Source of the DNA: an uncultured Acetobacterium sp.
GTDB taxonomy: Bacteria; Bacillota; Clostridia; Eubacteriales; Eubacteriaceae
NCBI RefSeq assembly: GCF_963664135.1
Contig: NZ_OY760905.1
Coordinates: 496,001 to 560,000, forward strand
Direction of reading: 5' to 3'
DNA: 64,000 nucleotides
This document shows, one piece after another, positions 43,867-54,400 of the stretch. How positions within the stretch are numbered: the first letter of the stretch is position 1; the number at the start of each line of letters is the position of its first letter. Under the pieces are notes generated by a model that was not told the origin of the DNA, ran no database searches, and saw only the letters and a program-made list of their open reading frames with translations. The translations under genes and the position numbers were made by a program.

Positions 43867-46548
43867 TTATTTTGAAAAAATCGAATTGATGGTTTTTTTA
43901 GTATTTTTGACGGCGATTCGGCCCTGTCGTTTGATCACATGTTTGATCACCGCCGGTTTCATGTCCTTTAACTCCATGCCGGACTGGTCATATTTCCGAA
44001 CCAGGGAGATGGCGTCAAATTTACATTTGGTGGTACAGACACCGCAGCCTACGCATTGATGCTGATCCACAAAGGTGGCGCCGCAGCCCAGACAGCGTTC
44101 GGTTTCTTTCTGAATCTGTTCCTCGGTAAAGGTTACCCGCAAATCTTCAAAGGTCTCTTTGGATTGGTTGCCATCGATGTGAATCGCCCGTTGTCGGGGC
44201 ATCCGATCATAGCCATCCATGTTCAGGTTATTGGTATCAAAAGCATGATATTCCCGATCCCGGGCAATGGTCAGGTTATCACCGTGGACATAGCGATGAA
44301 TTGACACAGCGCCCTGTTTTCCCAGCGCAATCGCGTCGATGGCAAACTTGGGTCCAGTCAGGGCATCGCCGCCGGCAAAGACATCCGGTTCACCGGTCTG
44401 GTAAGTAATCGGATCGGCTTTAATAGTTTTATTGAGGTTTAATTCAATTTTAGAGTCTTTGATCAATTCGCCCCAATCCATTCCCTGACCAACTGAAATC
44501 AGGACATGGTTTGCTTTGACAATTTTGGTATCATTTTCATCAAACTGGGGATTGAACTTGCCGGTTTGATCTAAAACCGACAGACATTTTTTAAATTCGA
44601 CCCCGACAACCCGGCCATTTTCGACCAGGATTTGTTTTGGTCCCCAGGAATTATTGATGACAATCCCTTCAGACAAGGCTTCGTCAATTTCTTCATCCAG
44701 GGCGGGCATTTCGGCTCGGCTTTCCAGACAGAACATATCGATTTGAGTTGCGCCGATGCGTTCGGCTGTCCGGGCGACATCAATGGCAACATTCCCACCG
44801 CCAATAACGATGGCCGGTCCATCCAGTTTTAGCTCATCACCGAGACTGACCTGGCGCAGGAAATCGACCCCGGTCATCACACCAGCTGCGTCTTCGCCAT
44901 CGAGCCAGAGGTTTTTACCGACCTGTGCCCCGATCGCTACATAAAAGGCGTCATAGCCCAGTTTTCGCAGCGCTGGCAGGGTGATATCCTTGCCAACTTC
45001 AATCCCTGCTTTAAATTCCACGCCCAATTCTTTTAAGACGTCGATTTCAGCATTGACAATCTCTTTTCCCAAACGGAAGTTAGGAATCCCCAGGGTTAAC
45101 ATCCCCCCCAGTTTCTTTTGCTTTTCAAAGACGGTGACCTGATAACCATCAACCGCCAGAAAATAAGCACAGGATAATCCGGCCGGTCCGGCACCGATGA
45201 CGGCAATTTTTTCAGCGCGTTGGGCTCGCTTTTCCGGGACAAAGCGGTGTTCTGCTTTTAAATCCTGTTCGGCAACAAATTTCTTCACCTCATCAACGGC
45301 CAAAGCTTCATCAAAACTACCTCGGGTACAGGCGGTTTCGCACTTGCGGGGACAGATCCGACCGCAGATTGCCGGGAAGGGATTTTCTTTTTTGATCAGC
45401 TCCAGAGCATCCCGATAGCGACCCTGAGCCGCCATTTTGATATAACCCTGAACCGCGATATGAGCCGGACATTCAGATTTGCAAGGACTGGTTCCACTTT
45501 CCTCCACAAATTTTCGATGACGATAGTCGTAATTCCATTTATCTTTTCCCCACTGGGTATCAAAGGGGCGATCCTTAACTTCAACAACCGGGATTGGTTT
45601 CTTGGTACATAAATTTTGACCTAAAGTTGCGGCGCTGGCCTGACAATTTTCGACGCACTCGCCGCAGGCCACGCATTTATCTTTATCCACTTGGGCGACG
45701 TAATTCGAACGTGACCAGTCGGGATTTCGGTAAAAGGTGGTGTTTCTCAGTCCAAAGCATGAACAACCGCAGCAATTACAGACCGCCAGAGCATTTCCCG
45801 GCCCTGATAAATTAGGGATGGAATGAACCAGCCCCTCTTTTTCAGCCTGTTCGCAAATCGCAAAGGCTTCTGCCCGGGTAATTTCCCGGCCTTTGCCCGT
45901 CCGGATATAGTATTCCGCAGCTGGCCCTACCTGGATACACATATCTTCAATGGTATGGCCACAGCCTTCGCCGATGGATCGCATCGATGTCCGACAGGCA
46001 CAATCCGCCGCTGAGAAGACCTCATGGCCGTTTAGGATATGTGATATTTCCTCATAGGAGGCTCGTTTGGTATCCCCATCAATGGCGCTTTCAATCGGGA
46101 TGACCCGCATAACGCCTGATCCGATGGGAATATTACCAGCCATCAGTCCGCCCAGTTTGCGGGTGTATTCTTCAAAACAAGCGGCGATGTCCGGATACTT
46201 GGCAACATTTTCCTTGTTGACAACCATGTATTCCATGACGCCGGGAACAAAAAGTTCGAGGCAGTAGACATCGACACCGTTTTCGGTTTCCACTTTAATT
46301 GAACCGTCAACCGCCATCTTATAAAGAATTTTCTCAACGTAATCGACGGGCTTGCCGCAAAGCTTGGCGACTTCAACAGCGGTTTTATATTTACGGATCT
46401 CCAACTTAAGGGCAACTTCGGCTTCTTCATCGGATGTCACCGGTGCCAGTATCCGGTATTCCGGGTCGCTTGGTTTTACTTTGACGATGCCGCCGGTGAT
46501 CCCAGCGGCTATTTTATTGGCTAGTTCAAGTACCTTTTTCTTTACCAT
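43867..46548 (-). CDS. Multidomain Fe-S/FAD oxidoreductase (GltD-like)
   Basis: 893 aa. An N-terminal region (about 1-290) has a winged-helix-like segment and a cysteine-dense stretch CNCCGCSCFGLR. It is followed by a ferredoxin motif CVACGECVENC, the dihydropyrimidine-dehydrogenase/GltD-type Fe-S domain (CPAHIAVQGYI, ICGRICPRKCETAC), FAD site VIGAGPAGLSCAYFL, NAD(P) site VIGGGNVAIDVARTAERIGA and the C-terminal cluster CVGCGVCTTKC. It likely moves electrons between NAD(P)H and ferredoxin or another acceptor. GGAGG lies before ATG 46548. It lies between hypB and hypA. Substrate unknown. Confidence 0.85.
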   Translation of the reverse strand: MVKKKVLELANKIAAGITGGIVKVKPSDPEYRILAPVTSDEEAEVALKLEIRKYKTAVEVAKLCGKPVDYVEKILYKMAVDGSIKVETENGVDVYCLELFVPGVMEYMVVNKENVAKYPDIAACFEEYTRKLGGLMAGNIPIGSGVMRVIPIESAIDGDTKRASYEEISHILNGHEVFSAADCACRTSMRSIGEGCGHTIEDMCIQVGPAAEYYIRTGKGREITRAEAFAICEQAEKEGLVHSIPNLSGPGNALAVCNCCGCSCFGLRNTTFYRNPDWSRSNYVAQVDKDKCVACGECVENCQASAATLGQNLCTKKPIPVVEVKDRPFDTQWGKDKWNYDYRHRKFVEESGTSPCKSECPAHIAVQGYIKMAAQGRYRDALELIKKENPFPAICGRICPRKCETACTRGSFDEALAVDEVKKFVAEQDLKAEHRFVPEKRAQRAEKIAVIGAGPAGLSCAYFLAVDGYQVTVFEKQKKLGGMLTLGIPNFRLGKEIVNAEIDVLKELGVEFKAGIEVGKDITLPALRKLGYDAFYVAIGAQVGKNLWLDGEDAAGVMTGVDFLRQVSLGDELKLDGPAIVIGGGNVAIDVARTAERIGATQIDMFCLESRAEMPALDEEIDEALSEGIVINNSWGPKQILVENGRVVGVEFKKCLSVLDQTGKFNPQFDENDTKIVKANHVLISVGQGMDWGELIKDSKIELNLNKTIKADPITYQTGEPDVFAGGDALTGPKFAIDAIALGKQGAVSIHRYVHGDNLTIARDREYHAFDTNNLNMDGYDRMPRQRAIHIDGNQSKETFEDLRVTFTEEQIQKETERCLGCGATFVDQHQCVGCGVCTTKCKFDAISLVRKYDQSGMELKDMKPAVIKHVIKRQGRIAVKNTKKTINSIFSK

Positions 46549-46581
46549 CTTATTTCCTCCATTATTAACACGCACTTAGAA

Positions 46582-47256
46582 TTATTGGTTCCCGTTCCAG
46601 TTTCTGACTTCAGTCCGTAACCAATCGGCCCATTCGCCGATGCCTTCCCCGGTTTTGGCGGAGATTGGAATCACCTTGATGCCGGGATTTAGTTTTGTGA
46701 CCCGTTCTTTGACCGCTTCAAAATCAAAGTCGAAATAATCGACCGCATCAATCTTATTGATCAGCAATACATCAACAATGGAAAACATCAGCGGGTATTT
46801 GAGCGGTTTGTCATCTCCCTCTGGTACGCTTAAAATCATCGCATTTTTGGAAGCCCCGGTATCAAACTCGGCTGGGCATACCAGATTGCCGACATTTTCC
46901 AGGATGGCGAAGTCAACGCCTGCGGTACCAAGACCCCGAAGCCCCTGTCTGGTCATATCGGCATCCAGATGACACATCCCCCCGGTGTGCAGCTGGATGA
47001 CTTTGGTACCCGTCCCAGCAACTGTCTGGGCATCCACATCTGAGTCAATATCGGCTTCCATAATACCGATGGTCATCTCATCTTTTAAGGCTTCAATGGT
47101 TCTTAACACCGTGGTTGTTTTGCCGGAACCTGGGGATGACATCAGGTTAAGTAAAAAGGTCTGCTCTTTTTTCAGTTCGGTTCGCAGTAAATCTGCCTGT
47201 TGGTCATTGTCATCAAAAACACTCTGCTTGATCGCCAGTACTTTATATGCATCCAT
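46582..47256 (-). CDS. hypB: Hydrogenase/Ni-enzyme maturation GTPase HypB
   Basis: 224 aa. G-protein for nickel insertion. P-loop SSPGSGKTTT, GGMCHLDADM metal-binding segment, INKIDAVD guanine motif and IPISAKTGEG. It lacks the long N-terminal His-rich nickel store found in some species. GGAGAAAT precedes ATG 47256. Its stop lies about 34 bases before the oxidoreductase start. Confidence 0.95.
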   Translation of the reverse strand: MDAYKVLAIKQSVFDDNDQQADLLRTELKKEQTFLLNLMSSPGSGKTTTVLRTIEALKDEMTIGIMEADIDSDVDAQTVAGTGTKVIQLHTGGMCHLDADMTRQGLRGLGTAGVDFAILENVGNLVCPAEFDTGASKNAMILSVPEGDDKPLKYPLMFSIVDVLLINKIDAVDYFDFDFEAVKERVTKLNPGIKVIPISAKTGEGIGEWADWLRTEVRNWNGNQ

Positions 47257-47327
47257 TTTATTTCTCCGATTTGGGTATTTATTTAATTTAGATATTTATT
47301 TTAAAGATTTAAATTATTTTATTTAAA

Positions 47328-49097
47328 TCAAATGATATTATAGCGCTGTAATACTTCTTCAATCACGGTTCCGGAAATCTTCTTTAAGCCTTTCTTTTTA
47401 ACAAAGTTCATAATGAACGGCAACTTTGTATCCCCAGGCTTTTTGCCATCCATCATCTTGACGGTAGAATCCAGCAGAACCCGAACATCATAGCAAGAAT
47501 TAAATACCTCGGGCACACCGCGATCGATGTCCAATAAGGTATAAACGGCCTCCATTCCGGTTCTCACTGAATATTCGGTGGTAAAGACGGTATCTCTGGG
47601 GGTATCGGCGAATTGTCCCAGGAAGGCAAAGTTCTCGCTGCCATCTGGCACCACTTTGGGTCGATCTCCTGCTCGTCTTGGCATAAAGAAAGCCGTAATA
47701 TAAGGCATCATACAAGGAATCGTATGAGCCGACTTAGTCGCCATGTCGTGAATCTGGGATTCCGGCACGCCCATATGGTAAAGCCATTCTTCGGTAATTT
47801 CTACCCCGGTGCATTCTTTCATGGGTTTCTTGATAAAGTTACCCGGTACTTCGGAAAATAAACCATATACCCAAACCGTCAGCTGGTCTTTAGGCTGTTC
47901 CTTGAAATGAGGCTGACGGTTGACGGTGTAACTCAGCATCCAATTAGAATCCTGGGCGGTGATGATGCCCCCGGTAACAACCCTGCCGTTAAAAGGATCA
48001 CGCTTGCAGATCTTTTCGATATAGGGCGGAATGCGGTCGTCCAGTGTGGTAACCGTCGCTGATTCCCAGTTGGTTTCTTTGGTATTGGTACAAAATTTAT
48101 CCGGTTTACCAAAGGCGGGATCCTGTTTGGCAATGTTTCGCCACAGTTCCCAGCAGCCACTGATGGAATCATCAAAGGCCGGGGCATGGTCATCATCGCC
48201 CAGGGTTGAATTTTCAGTACAGCTGCCATTGGTGATAAAGACCAGCTCATTTTTCGATAGTGGAATGACTTCTTCCTTGCCGGCATGGTTGCAGATAATC
48301 TTGGTGGCTCGTTTTTTACCATTTTTACAATCAAAAATTACATTGGTGACCATGGTGTCATATTGGAACTTAACGCCATGGGCTTCCAGATATTTGACCA
48401 TTGGCAAAATCAGGGATTCGTATTGATTATATTTGGTAAACTTCAGTGCTGATAAATCTGGCAGTCCGCCGATGTGATGAATAAATCGTTGTAAATAGAG
48501 TTTCATTTCCAAAGCAGAATGCCAGTCGCGGAAGGCAAACATGGTTCGCCAGTACAGCCAGAAGTTCGAATTCAGCAGTTCTGTCGAGAAGACCTCATCA
48601 ATCCGTTTGTCATAAAGGTCTTCATCCTTGGTCATAAACAAAGTGACCATTTCTTTGGAAGCCTGTTCACTGAGATCAAACTTACCGCCCAGCTCGGCAT
48701 CCCGACCCTGGTTTTTGGTTACCCGCATCAGTGAATAATTAGGATCGGCTTTATTCAGCCAATAGAACTCATCCAGTACCGAAACCCCGTCGGTCTCGAT
48801 GGACGGAATCGATCGGAACAGATCCCATAGACATTCAAAATGGTTTTCCATTTCCCGACCGCCCCGGATGATAAAGCCTTTCTGATTGTCTTTAATGCCA
48901 TCACAGGCGCCGCCCGGGAGACTCAGTTCTTCCAGAATATGAATATTCTCACCCTTCATTTGACCATCGCGGATCAGAAAACAGGCTGCTGCCAGCGATG
49001 CCAGACCAGCACCGACTAAATAAGCTGATTTTTTATCGACGTCCACTGGTTTTAAGGGACGGGCAAATGCTTCATAATTACCATTACTATAGTACAT
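47328..49097 (-). CDS. ohyA: Oleate hydratase (MCRA family)
   Basis: 589 aa. FAD-dependent enzyme that adds water to the cis-9 double bond of oleic acid, giving 10-hydroxystearate. The opening [16 protein letters not shown], the FAD motif [57 protein letters not shown] and [18 protein letters not shown] are highly typical. Full length. GGAGG precedes the ATG. A detoxifying role against unsaturated fatty acids is known in the family. Confidence 0.96.
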   Translation of the reverse strand: MYYSNGNYEAFARPLKPVDVDKKSAYLVGAGLASLAAACFLIRDGQMKGENIHILEELSLPGGACDGIKDNQKGFIIRGGREMENHFECLWDLFRSIPSIETDGVSVLDEFYWLNKADPNYSLMRVTKNQGRDAELGGKFDLSEQASKEMVTLFMTKDEDLYDKRIDEVFSTELLNSNFWLYWRTMFAFRDWHSALEMKLYLQRFIHHIGGLPDLSALKFTKYNQYESLILPMVKYLEAHGVKFQYDTMVTNVIFDCKNGKKRATKIICNHAGKEEVIPLSKNELVFITNGSCTENSTLGDDDHAPAFDDSISGCWELWRNIAKQDPAFGKPDKFCTNTKETNWESATVTTLDDRIPPYIEKICKRDPFNGRVVTGGIITAQDSNWMLSYTVNRQPHFKEQPKDQLTVWVYGLFSEVPGNFIKKPMKECTGVEITEEWLYHMGVPESQIHDMATKSAHTIPCMMPYITAFFMPRRAGDRPKVVPDGSENFAFLGQFADTPRDTVFTTEYSVRTGMEAVYTLLDIDRGVPEVFNSCYDVRVLLDSTVKMMDGKKPGDTKLPFIMNFVKKKGLKKISGTVIEEVLQRYNII

Positions 49098-49164
49098 TTA
49101 AATTACCTCCGTTATTCTAAATCTTTTTGATTAAATTACCACACCTAAAATTAAACTGTGATCC

Positions 49165-50145
49165 TTATTCCGCCAATGCTTTGACTTCCTGATATTTATT
49201 CAGATCTGTATATAATTCACCAAGATATGGATTTCTCTTTGTCTTGACAATTTTATAAATCATATAAATAAAGAGCGCAATATTGACAACTAATGCGAGT
49301 AAACTAAACCCAAAGAGCGCCGTGGTATTGTAGGTTGATGCAACAGCAAATGCCCCCTCATCAATAAACGCCGGGAAGGTCTGGGCAAACATACACCAGA
49401 TGGCCAGGGTCTGAGCCCGATGTTGCAGCCAGGCGCCTTTTCCCACCGTGAAGGCACAGAGTGTCGGTGCCAACAGCAGGGCAAAACCGCAATACCAGGC
49501 ATGACCGGGAAGACAGTTATAGGTATAAGCAAAATTCCATAAATCGTAGGCGATGATCCAAAACCAGAGCATATCCGGCCAGAGCATATCCTTACTGCCA
49601 TCTTTGGCGGTCCGTTTTTTAATACAGATACCGAACCATCCGGTAATCGTGATGATATTCAGGATCCCGGCGATCCCGTTCATGTAATTCCAGGAGCCGC
49701 CCAATACATACATAGCTTCGTCAGCTAAAATGCCACCGCCGGCATACTGCATTCCGATTTGGAAATCTCGGGATACCGCTTCAATAATATTAATCGCTAA
49801 AATCAGGGCCGGAAAAGTGAGTACCCATTTAACATCCACCAGACGACGTTCTTTACCGCTGGCTTTGTCTTTCCACTTAACATGTCGGATACACCAGAAA
49901 CCAATACATCCAGCGGTGGCCGAATAGACCTTTGCTAAATGAAACCAGTCAGTATAGATGGTATCTCTTAATACCGTAAACCACAGCGATGAAAGGAAAA
50001 TTGGTAAGATGACGAAACAGAAAAAACCAACATATTTCCACCGTCGGGCTACTTCATTAAATGCAAAGAGTGCGATGAATACGATTACCCATACACCCCA
50101 AACGCTAAACGCTGTAGCTCCCTCAGCATAATTGAAAACAAACAT
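49165..50145 (-). CDS. DUF5692-like multi-pass membrane protein
   Basis: 326 aa with about nine hydrophobic helices and short basic loops, no signal cleavage site. It carries conserved-looking aromatic motifs (GGSWNYMNGIAGILNIIT, WFWIIAYDLWNFAYTYNCLPGHAWYCG). I place it tentatively in the DUF5692 family, often beside oleate hydratase. It lies just upstream of the oleate hydratase gene on the same strand, so fatty-acid-related transport or sensing is a guess. AGGGGG precedes the ATG. Confidence 0.75.
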   Translation of the reverse strand: MFVFNYAEGATAFSVWGVWVIVFIALFAFNEVARRWKYVGFFCFVILPIFLSSLWFTVLRDTIYTDWFHLAKVYSATAGCIGFWCIRHVKWKDKASGKERRLVDVKWVLTFPALILAINIIEAVSRDFQIGMQYAGGGILADEAMYVLGGSWNYMNGIAGILNIITITGWFGICIKKRTAKDGSKDMLWPDMLWFWIIAYDLWNFAYTYNCLPGHAWYCGFALLLAPTLCAFTVGKGAWLQHRAQTLAIWCMFAQTFPAFIDEGAFAVASTYNTTALFGFSLLALVVNIALFIYMIYKIVKTKRNPYLGELYTDLNKYQEVKALAE

Positions 50146-50216
50146 AATTTATTCCCCCTAAATGATTTGATGCCAGCATTATACAACCATTGTTAAATAT
50201 TCTTCAATAGACACAT

Positions 50217-50248
50217 AAAAGGAAGTGTCGACTTCGACACTTCCTTTT
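50217..50248. terminator. Hairpin terminator between tetR and the membrane-protein gene
   Basis: A perfect 14-base stem AAAAGGAAGTGTCG/CGACACTTCCTTTT around ACTT, just after the tetR stop. Confidence 0.8.
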
Positions 50249-50260
50249 ATAAAAAAATAA

Positions 50261-50833
50261 TTATTTTATATCGGCTTTGACAAATGCTTCCACCGAACGG
50301 GGAATACTTCCTCTAATCATGATCAACAGTTTTTTCAGGATAATTTCCGGTTCTTCTTGCATCCCTTCGCTGACCCAGTCGATCAATAACCCATTAAAAA
50401 CATGGCGATAAAAATTGACAATAAATTTTCGATCCTGTTCCTTCAATTGCACCTTTAGTTGTTTGACACATTCATCAACCACACAGTCCAGCAAGCGGCT
50501 GGAGAGATGAGTCAGATAGGTATTGGTTTCCGGCCAGTAAGATGAATTGTAAATATGGAGGATCATTTTTGAATTCCGCTTGGTATAATTCATGGTTGCC
50601 AGAAACCCGCCGCCCCAGGTTTCAAAGGTTCTGTTTTGGGCAATTTCCTGGGATAATTCTTCGTAAAATATAGTTTTGAAGACCGCCATAATATCAGAAA
50701 AATGATTATAAAAAGACTGCCGGTTGACCCCGCAATGGTCACAAATTTCCTTGACCGTGACCCGGTCGATGGATTTTCGGCTGACCAGTTCTTTAAATGA
50801 TTCGATGATTGCCTCTTTGGCATTCTTTTTCAT
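50261..50833 (-). CDS. TetR-family regulator
   Basis: 190 aa. Helix-turn-helix VTVKEICDHCGVNRQSFYNHFSDI near residues 24-48, with a ligand-binding C-terminal domain resembling the DhaS/TetR_C type. ATG 50833 follows AAAGGAGAAG; the frame runs further upstream without a start signal. It lies just upstream of the DUF5692/oleate hydratase genes and may respond to fatty acids (inference). Confidence 0.9.
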   Translation of the reverse strand: MKKNAKEAIIESFKELVSRKSIDRVTVKEICDHCGVNRQSFYNHFSDIMAVFKTIFYEELSQEIAQNRTFETWGGGFLATMNYTKRNSKMILHIYNSSYWPETNTYLTHLSSRLLDCVVDECVKQLKVQLKEQDRKFIVNFYRHVFNGLLIDWVSEGMQEEPEIILKKLLIMIRGSIPRSVEAFVKADIK

Positions 50834-51008
50834 AGGCTTCTCCTTTGATATAACTAATTTATTTAGGCCATTGGCAAACGTGCCCTTATCTTCACGACTA
50901 ACTTTATGACTAGCTTTGTGACCAGTTTCGCAGCCGGTTTGCATCATAACGTATCGGCGAATAATGGCGTGAACTGTTTTTCATACTTAGTTATTCATAC
51001 TTAGTTTG

Positions 51009-51737
51009 TCACTTCTGGTTCTTGCCATTGCGAATAGCCTCAACCAAACTTCGGGCTTCGGCCTGGCGGCCAACTGGTATCCGCACCAATACATAATCCC
51101 GATACTGAACCTTACCGCCATAGCGCAATCGCCCGATGCTGCGGTACAGCACCCGGACAAAGCTTGCCCCATTTTCTTCGACAATATCCGCAGCTGCAAG
51201 TTTGAGTGCTTCGCGTTCATTAAACACCGGCTGGGTGTTGCCCCAACGTAAAAAATCATGCCCGATTACGGTTTCACAGGGTTCCCGAAGAATGATCGTC
51301 ATTAAATATAAATGGTACAGTGCCCGGACGACCCCGGGCAGCAATGCCGGCAACAACAGCAAAAGCCACTGCCACAGTGGTGTCTCCGGAAATTGCTCGT
51401 GAAACACCGCTGCTAAAATACCGCCAAGAATTACCAGACATCCCGCCGTAAATGGCACCAACCAGCGGTTTCGCTGACGCTGCCAGGCTAGGACGTCCTG
51501 TGCGACGGTCTTCGCCTCCGCCGGGGAATAGCTCCACCGCACCAGTGCTTGAGATTCATCGTAACGTCCCAGACGTTTTGACCGTAAGGCCAAAACCGGA
51601 GTAATTATCAAGATAAACAGCAGCGATGCCAGGCCTAAACCCCAGACAAGTTCGGTCTCAATCAGCACGCCGGTGAGAATCACGCCCCCGGCCAGCAATA
51701 TGAATAATGTTGTTACCAACCAAAATCGATGTTTCAT
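51009..51737 (-). CDS. Uncharacterised membrane protein
   Basis: 242 aa. Two N-terminal hydrophobic helices (about 5-25 and 30-50), one or two more near 95-140, and a cytosolic C-terminal part with a YRSIGRLRYGGKVQYRDYVLVRIP strand-rich stretch. No catalytic motif or known family seen. ATG 51737 follows AGAGGATTG. It precedes the tetR gene on the same strand and may be cotranscribed. Confidence 0.65.
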   Translation of the reverse strand: MKHRFWLVTTLFILLAGGVILTGVLIETELVWGLGLASLLFILIITPVLALRSKRLGRYDESQALVRWSYSPAEAKTVAQDVLAWQRQRNRWLVPFTAGCLVILGGILAAVFHEQFPETPLWQWLLLLLPALLPGVVRALYHLYLMTIILREPCETVIGHDFLRWGNTQPVFNEREALKLAAADIVEENGASFVRVLYRSIGRLRYGGKVQYRDYVLVRIPVGRQAEARSLVEAIRNGKNQK

Positions 51738-51849
51738 AATCAATCCTCTGTAAAATATTCTTAGCGTAAAACAACTCGGTAACGTTAACTTTCGCTTTAA
51801 AACTGTTATTATTATAACATAAATGAGTGCGGTATCAATTTTCTTCGTA

Positions 51850-51888
51850 ATAAAAACACGATTAAACATTGCTATTCAATCGTGTTTT
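51850..51888 (-). terminator. Terminator of the molybdoenzyme operon
   Basis: AAAACACGATT/AATCGTGTTTT around a 14-base loop, with T-rich flanks on both sides, about 150 bases after the 52041 gene end. The gap 51889-52040 shows nothing else. Confidence 0.7.
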
Positions 51889-52040
51889 AGATTTATTTAT
51901 TTTATTGGTGTGACGATCCGTACTGGTTTGAGATTATTATTTGCATTATTTATTTTGAACATTATTAGCCTGAATTTCTTCTGTGATGCTAAGTTCAACC
52001 AGTTGTTCAAAACGACTATAACCGGACTATTCTGATCGCT

Positions 52041-54365
52041 TCAAAGCGCAGGTGTATTATGTTTTTTACTGGCTTCAATGCGGCATCGAATATGGCGAAG
52101 CATTGGATTACCAGTCAGTTCATCGAAATCCTCCCTATGAGAGAGGGTATTTGCCGATTGCCCGATTTTCTGCCCATTAAATTCAATTCCAAAATGATGA
52201 GGAACCAATACGTATCCCGGACTGGTCTGCCATGTATATTCCACGGGAATTATAATGGAACCAGCTTTTGTTGTTACCTTTACTTCCTGACCTTCTGATA
52301 CACCAATTTGTTTTGCATCATCTGGATGTACGGCAATCTTATATGGATTATGATATTTATATGATGCCGGGTTTCGCATCTCGATATTAACGCCATAATC
52401 GGTGTGATTACCGGAACTGAGAACCATTGGGAATTCCTGATTACCATTTAGAATTTCCGCTTCATTCTCCGGTGTAATCCGCTTGATGTATTCATTTATT
52501 TCATCACAGTATAGATGAATCTTCTTGTCTTTATGAACAATATGTCGATTAATCATCGTATCCAGATCAACTTTGCCAATGACAGCGCCTTCCGGGCGAT
52601 CAAGCAACAGTTGATAGGCTGCATCCATCACGCAAATATCTTTCATTTTGGGAAGTTTTTCCATAATCGGATGTTTTCCATTTGGTTTAATACCAGCACG
52701 TTCGACCATTCCACTGCCTGCCATCGGAGATGTCATCATCGCTGCCCAGAATACTGCTTTTGTCGGTGAACCCATATATTTTCCAAGAACCTCTCCAACA
52801 ACTGCGGGAAGCAAATCCACCTGAACTTTATTTTTAATGGTATAAAGGATTAAACTTCTAAAAAAAGAAATCCGATCATTTTTCTGAACCGCTTTCTCGG
52901 CTGCTTTGTATAGGCTTTCTGGCAGTTGCGGCATTTTTCCAAGCGCTTTTGTCATCTCAATCCATATTTGGCCCCCTTCTTTACGCTCGCCAACCTGTTT
53001 TGGAATGACTGGATGTTTAATCTGCGCCGTCATCTCTGGGTAATTCATCTGAAATGCATTAAAGTCATAGGTCTCATATGTGCTTTTAACTGGAAGAACA
53101 TAATCCGATATACGAGCGGTCTCTGTCATACACACATCCACCGTTACCAGTAAATCCAACTTTCGCATTGCTTTCTCCATGACGTTGGTATCTGGATAAG
53201 ACCTAAGCGGATTGGATGCGGAACAAAAGATCAATCGCAGATGCTCTGGTTTCTCACTAAGTATCTCCTGTGCCAGCACTGCTGAAGGATAGGTCTCCAT
53301 AATTGGAAATCGATTTGTTTCAACTGTGCGCCATACCTTGGGGTCATTTTCATCGATGCTCTTTCCTCTGGTTACGACACAATCATTGACAATACATCCT
53401 CCCGGCATAAGAGCTACCCCGGTAACAACTGCCAAGGTCAAAAGCAAATAACTGTTCAGCGTATTGTGGCGACCCATAAACAGACCAAGATCCTGATGAA
53501 CACCCCATTTCTTTGTGGCTAATATTTTGCAGAACGCTTCGACCTGTTCATAGGGTAATCCACAAACCCGAATTGCTTCTTTGATATCAACATCTTCAAA
53601 CCAAGGTTTTACCTGATCAAAATCTTTCACATATTTATCTAAATAGTTCTGATCCTGCCAGCTATTTTTTATTATCAATGCAATCATCGCCCGCAACAGC
53701 AGAGAATCAGTCCCGGATCTTAACATAATATGCATGTCTGACATTCTTGCCGTTTCTGACAAGCGCGGATCGACCACAAACACCTGTCTGTCTGGATTTT
53801 GTGAAGCGCTGCGAATCTTTTCTCTGGCATTTAAAATCTGTCCTGACACATAGGAATTGCTCCCCCAAAACATCAGTACTTCACAATTATCATCATCCGG
53901 TTCCAGAAAATGCATTTGATCTCCGAATATCTTTCCATGGCTCCACCAGCTCCCGCAAAATTCAATGCCGATTGCGTTGTATTGATATTGTGAACCGATG
54001 GCAGACATCATCGCTCTGGCAAATACGAGTTCCGCCTGGGAACCCGGTGTTGCGCCGCCAACCATGGCACAGCTGCGGGGACCATACTGTTCAATGATTT
54101 TATTTGCCCTTTCACTTATTTCTTGGTACGCCTGTTCCCAGGTAATTCGTTCAAAATGATCACCAACTTTTTTCAGGGGATAATCCAGTCTGTCCGAATG
54201 GTCTTGAAATCGTTTCACTGTTCTACCTTTACGACAGCAATAACCTCGTGATCTGGGACTAGTTGGATCAGGACGGACACTAACAATCTTACCATCCTCA
54301 ACTTCCATCTCCAGTCCACAGCTTAAAACACAAAGACTACACTGCGTCTTTTTCCATTCCGTCAT
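52041..54365 (-). CDS. Molybdopterin-dependent oxidoreductase, paralog 1
   Basis: 774 aa, bis-MGD (DMSO-reductase/FdhF) family. The 4Fe-4S motif CSLCVLSCGLE...GYCCRKGRT is at residues 9-47. The cofactor-binding domains continue with VVDPRLSETARMSDMHI and a C-terminal MopB domain (MVLSSGNHTDYGVN, VHPDDAKQIGVSEGQEV). At the site where formate dehydrogenases have Cys/Sec-His, alignment by eye puts GIEFCGSWW, with a Glu-Phe pair, so formate is not assured as substrate. No Tat signal, so cytoplasmic. Last gene after the HydA-like, NuoF and NuoE genes; about 45 percent identical by eye to paralog 2. Confidence 0.88.
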   Translation of the reverse strand: MTEWKKTQCSLCVLSCGLEMEVEDGKIVSVRPDPTSPRSRGYCCRKGRTVKRFQDHSDRLDYPLKKVGDHFERITWEQAYQEISERANKIIEQYGPRSCAMVGGATPGSQAELVFARAMMSAIGSQYQYNAIGIEFCGSWWSHGKIFGDQMHFLEPDDDNCEVLMFWGSNSYVSGQILNAREKIRSASQNPDRQVFVVDPRLSETARMSDMHIMLRSGTDSLLLRAMIALIIKNSWQDQNYLDKYVKDFDQVKPWFEDVDIKEAIRVCGLPYEQVEAFCKILATKKWGVHQDLGLFMGRHNTLNSYLLLTLAVVTGVALMPGGCIVNDCVVTRGKSIDENDPKVWRTVETNRFPIMETYPSAVLAQEILSEKPEHLRLIFCSASNPLRSYPDTNVMEKAMRKLDLLVTVDVCMTETARISDYVLPVKSTYETYDFNAFQMNYPEMTAQIKHPVIPKQVGERKEGGQIWIEMTKALGKMPQLPESLYKAAEKAVQKNDRISFFRSLILYTIKNKVQVDLLPAVVGEVLGKYMGSPTKAVFWAAMMTSPMAGSGMVERAGIKPNGKHPIMEKLPKMKDICVMDAAYQLLLDRPEGAVIGKVDLDTMINRHIVHKDKKIHLYCDEINEYIKRITPENEAEILNGNQEFPMVLSSGNHTDYGVNIEMRNPASYKYHNPYKIAVHPDDAKQIGVSEGQEVKVTTKAGSIIIPVEYTWQTSPGYVLVPHHFGIEFNGQKIGQSANTLSHREDFDELTGNPMLRHIRCRIEASKKHNTPAL

Positions 54366-54400
54366 AAAAAACTCCTTTTTGCCAATTTTTCAAATAATAC

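Noticed and set aside
52041..54365. Naming the Mo subunit formate dehydrogenase (fdhF)
   Set aside because: The Cys/Sec-His pair and Arg context of formate dehydrogenases could not be found; kept as a generic molybdopterin oxidoreductase.
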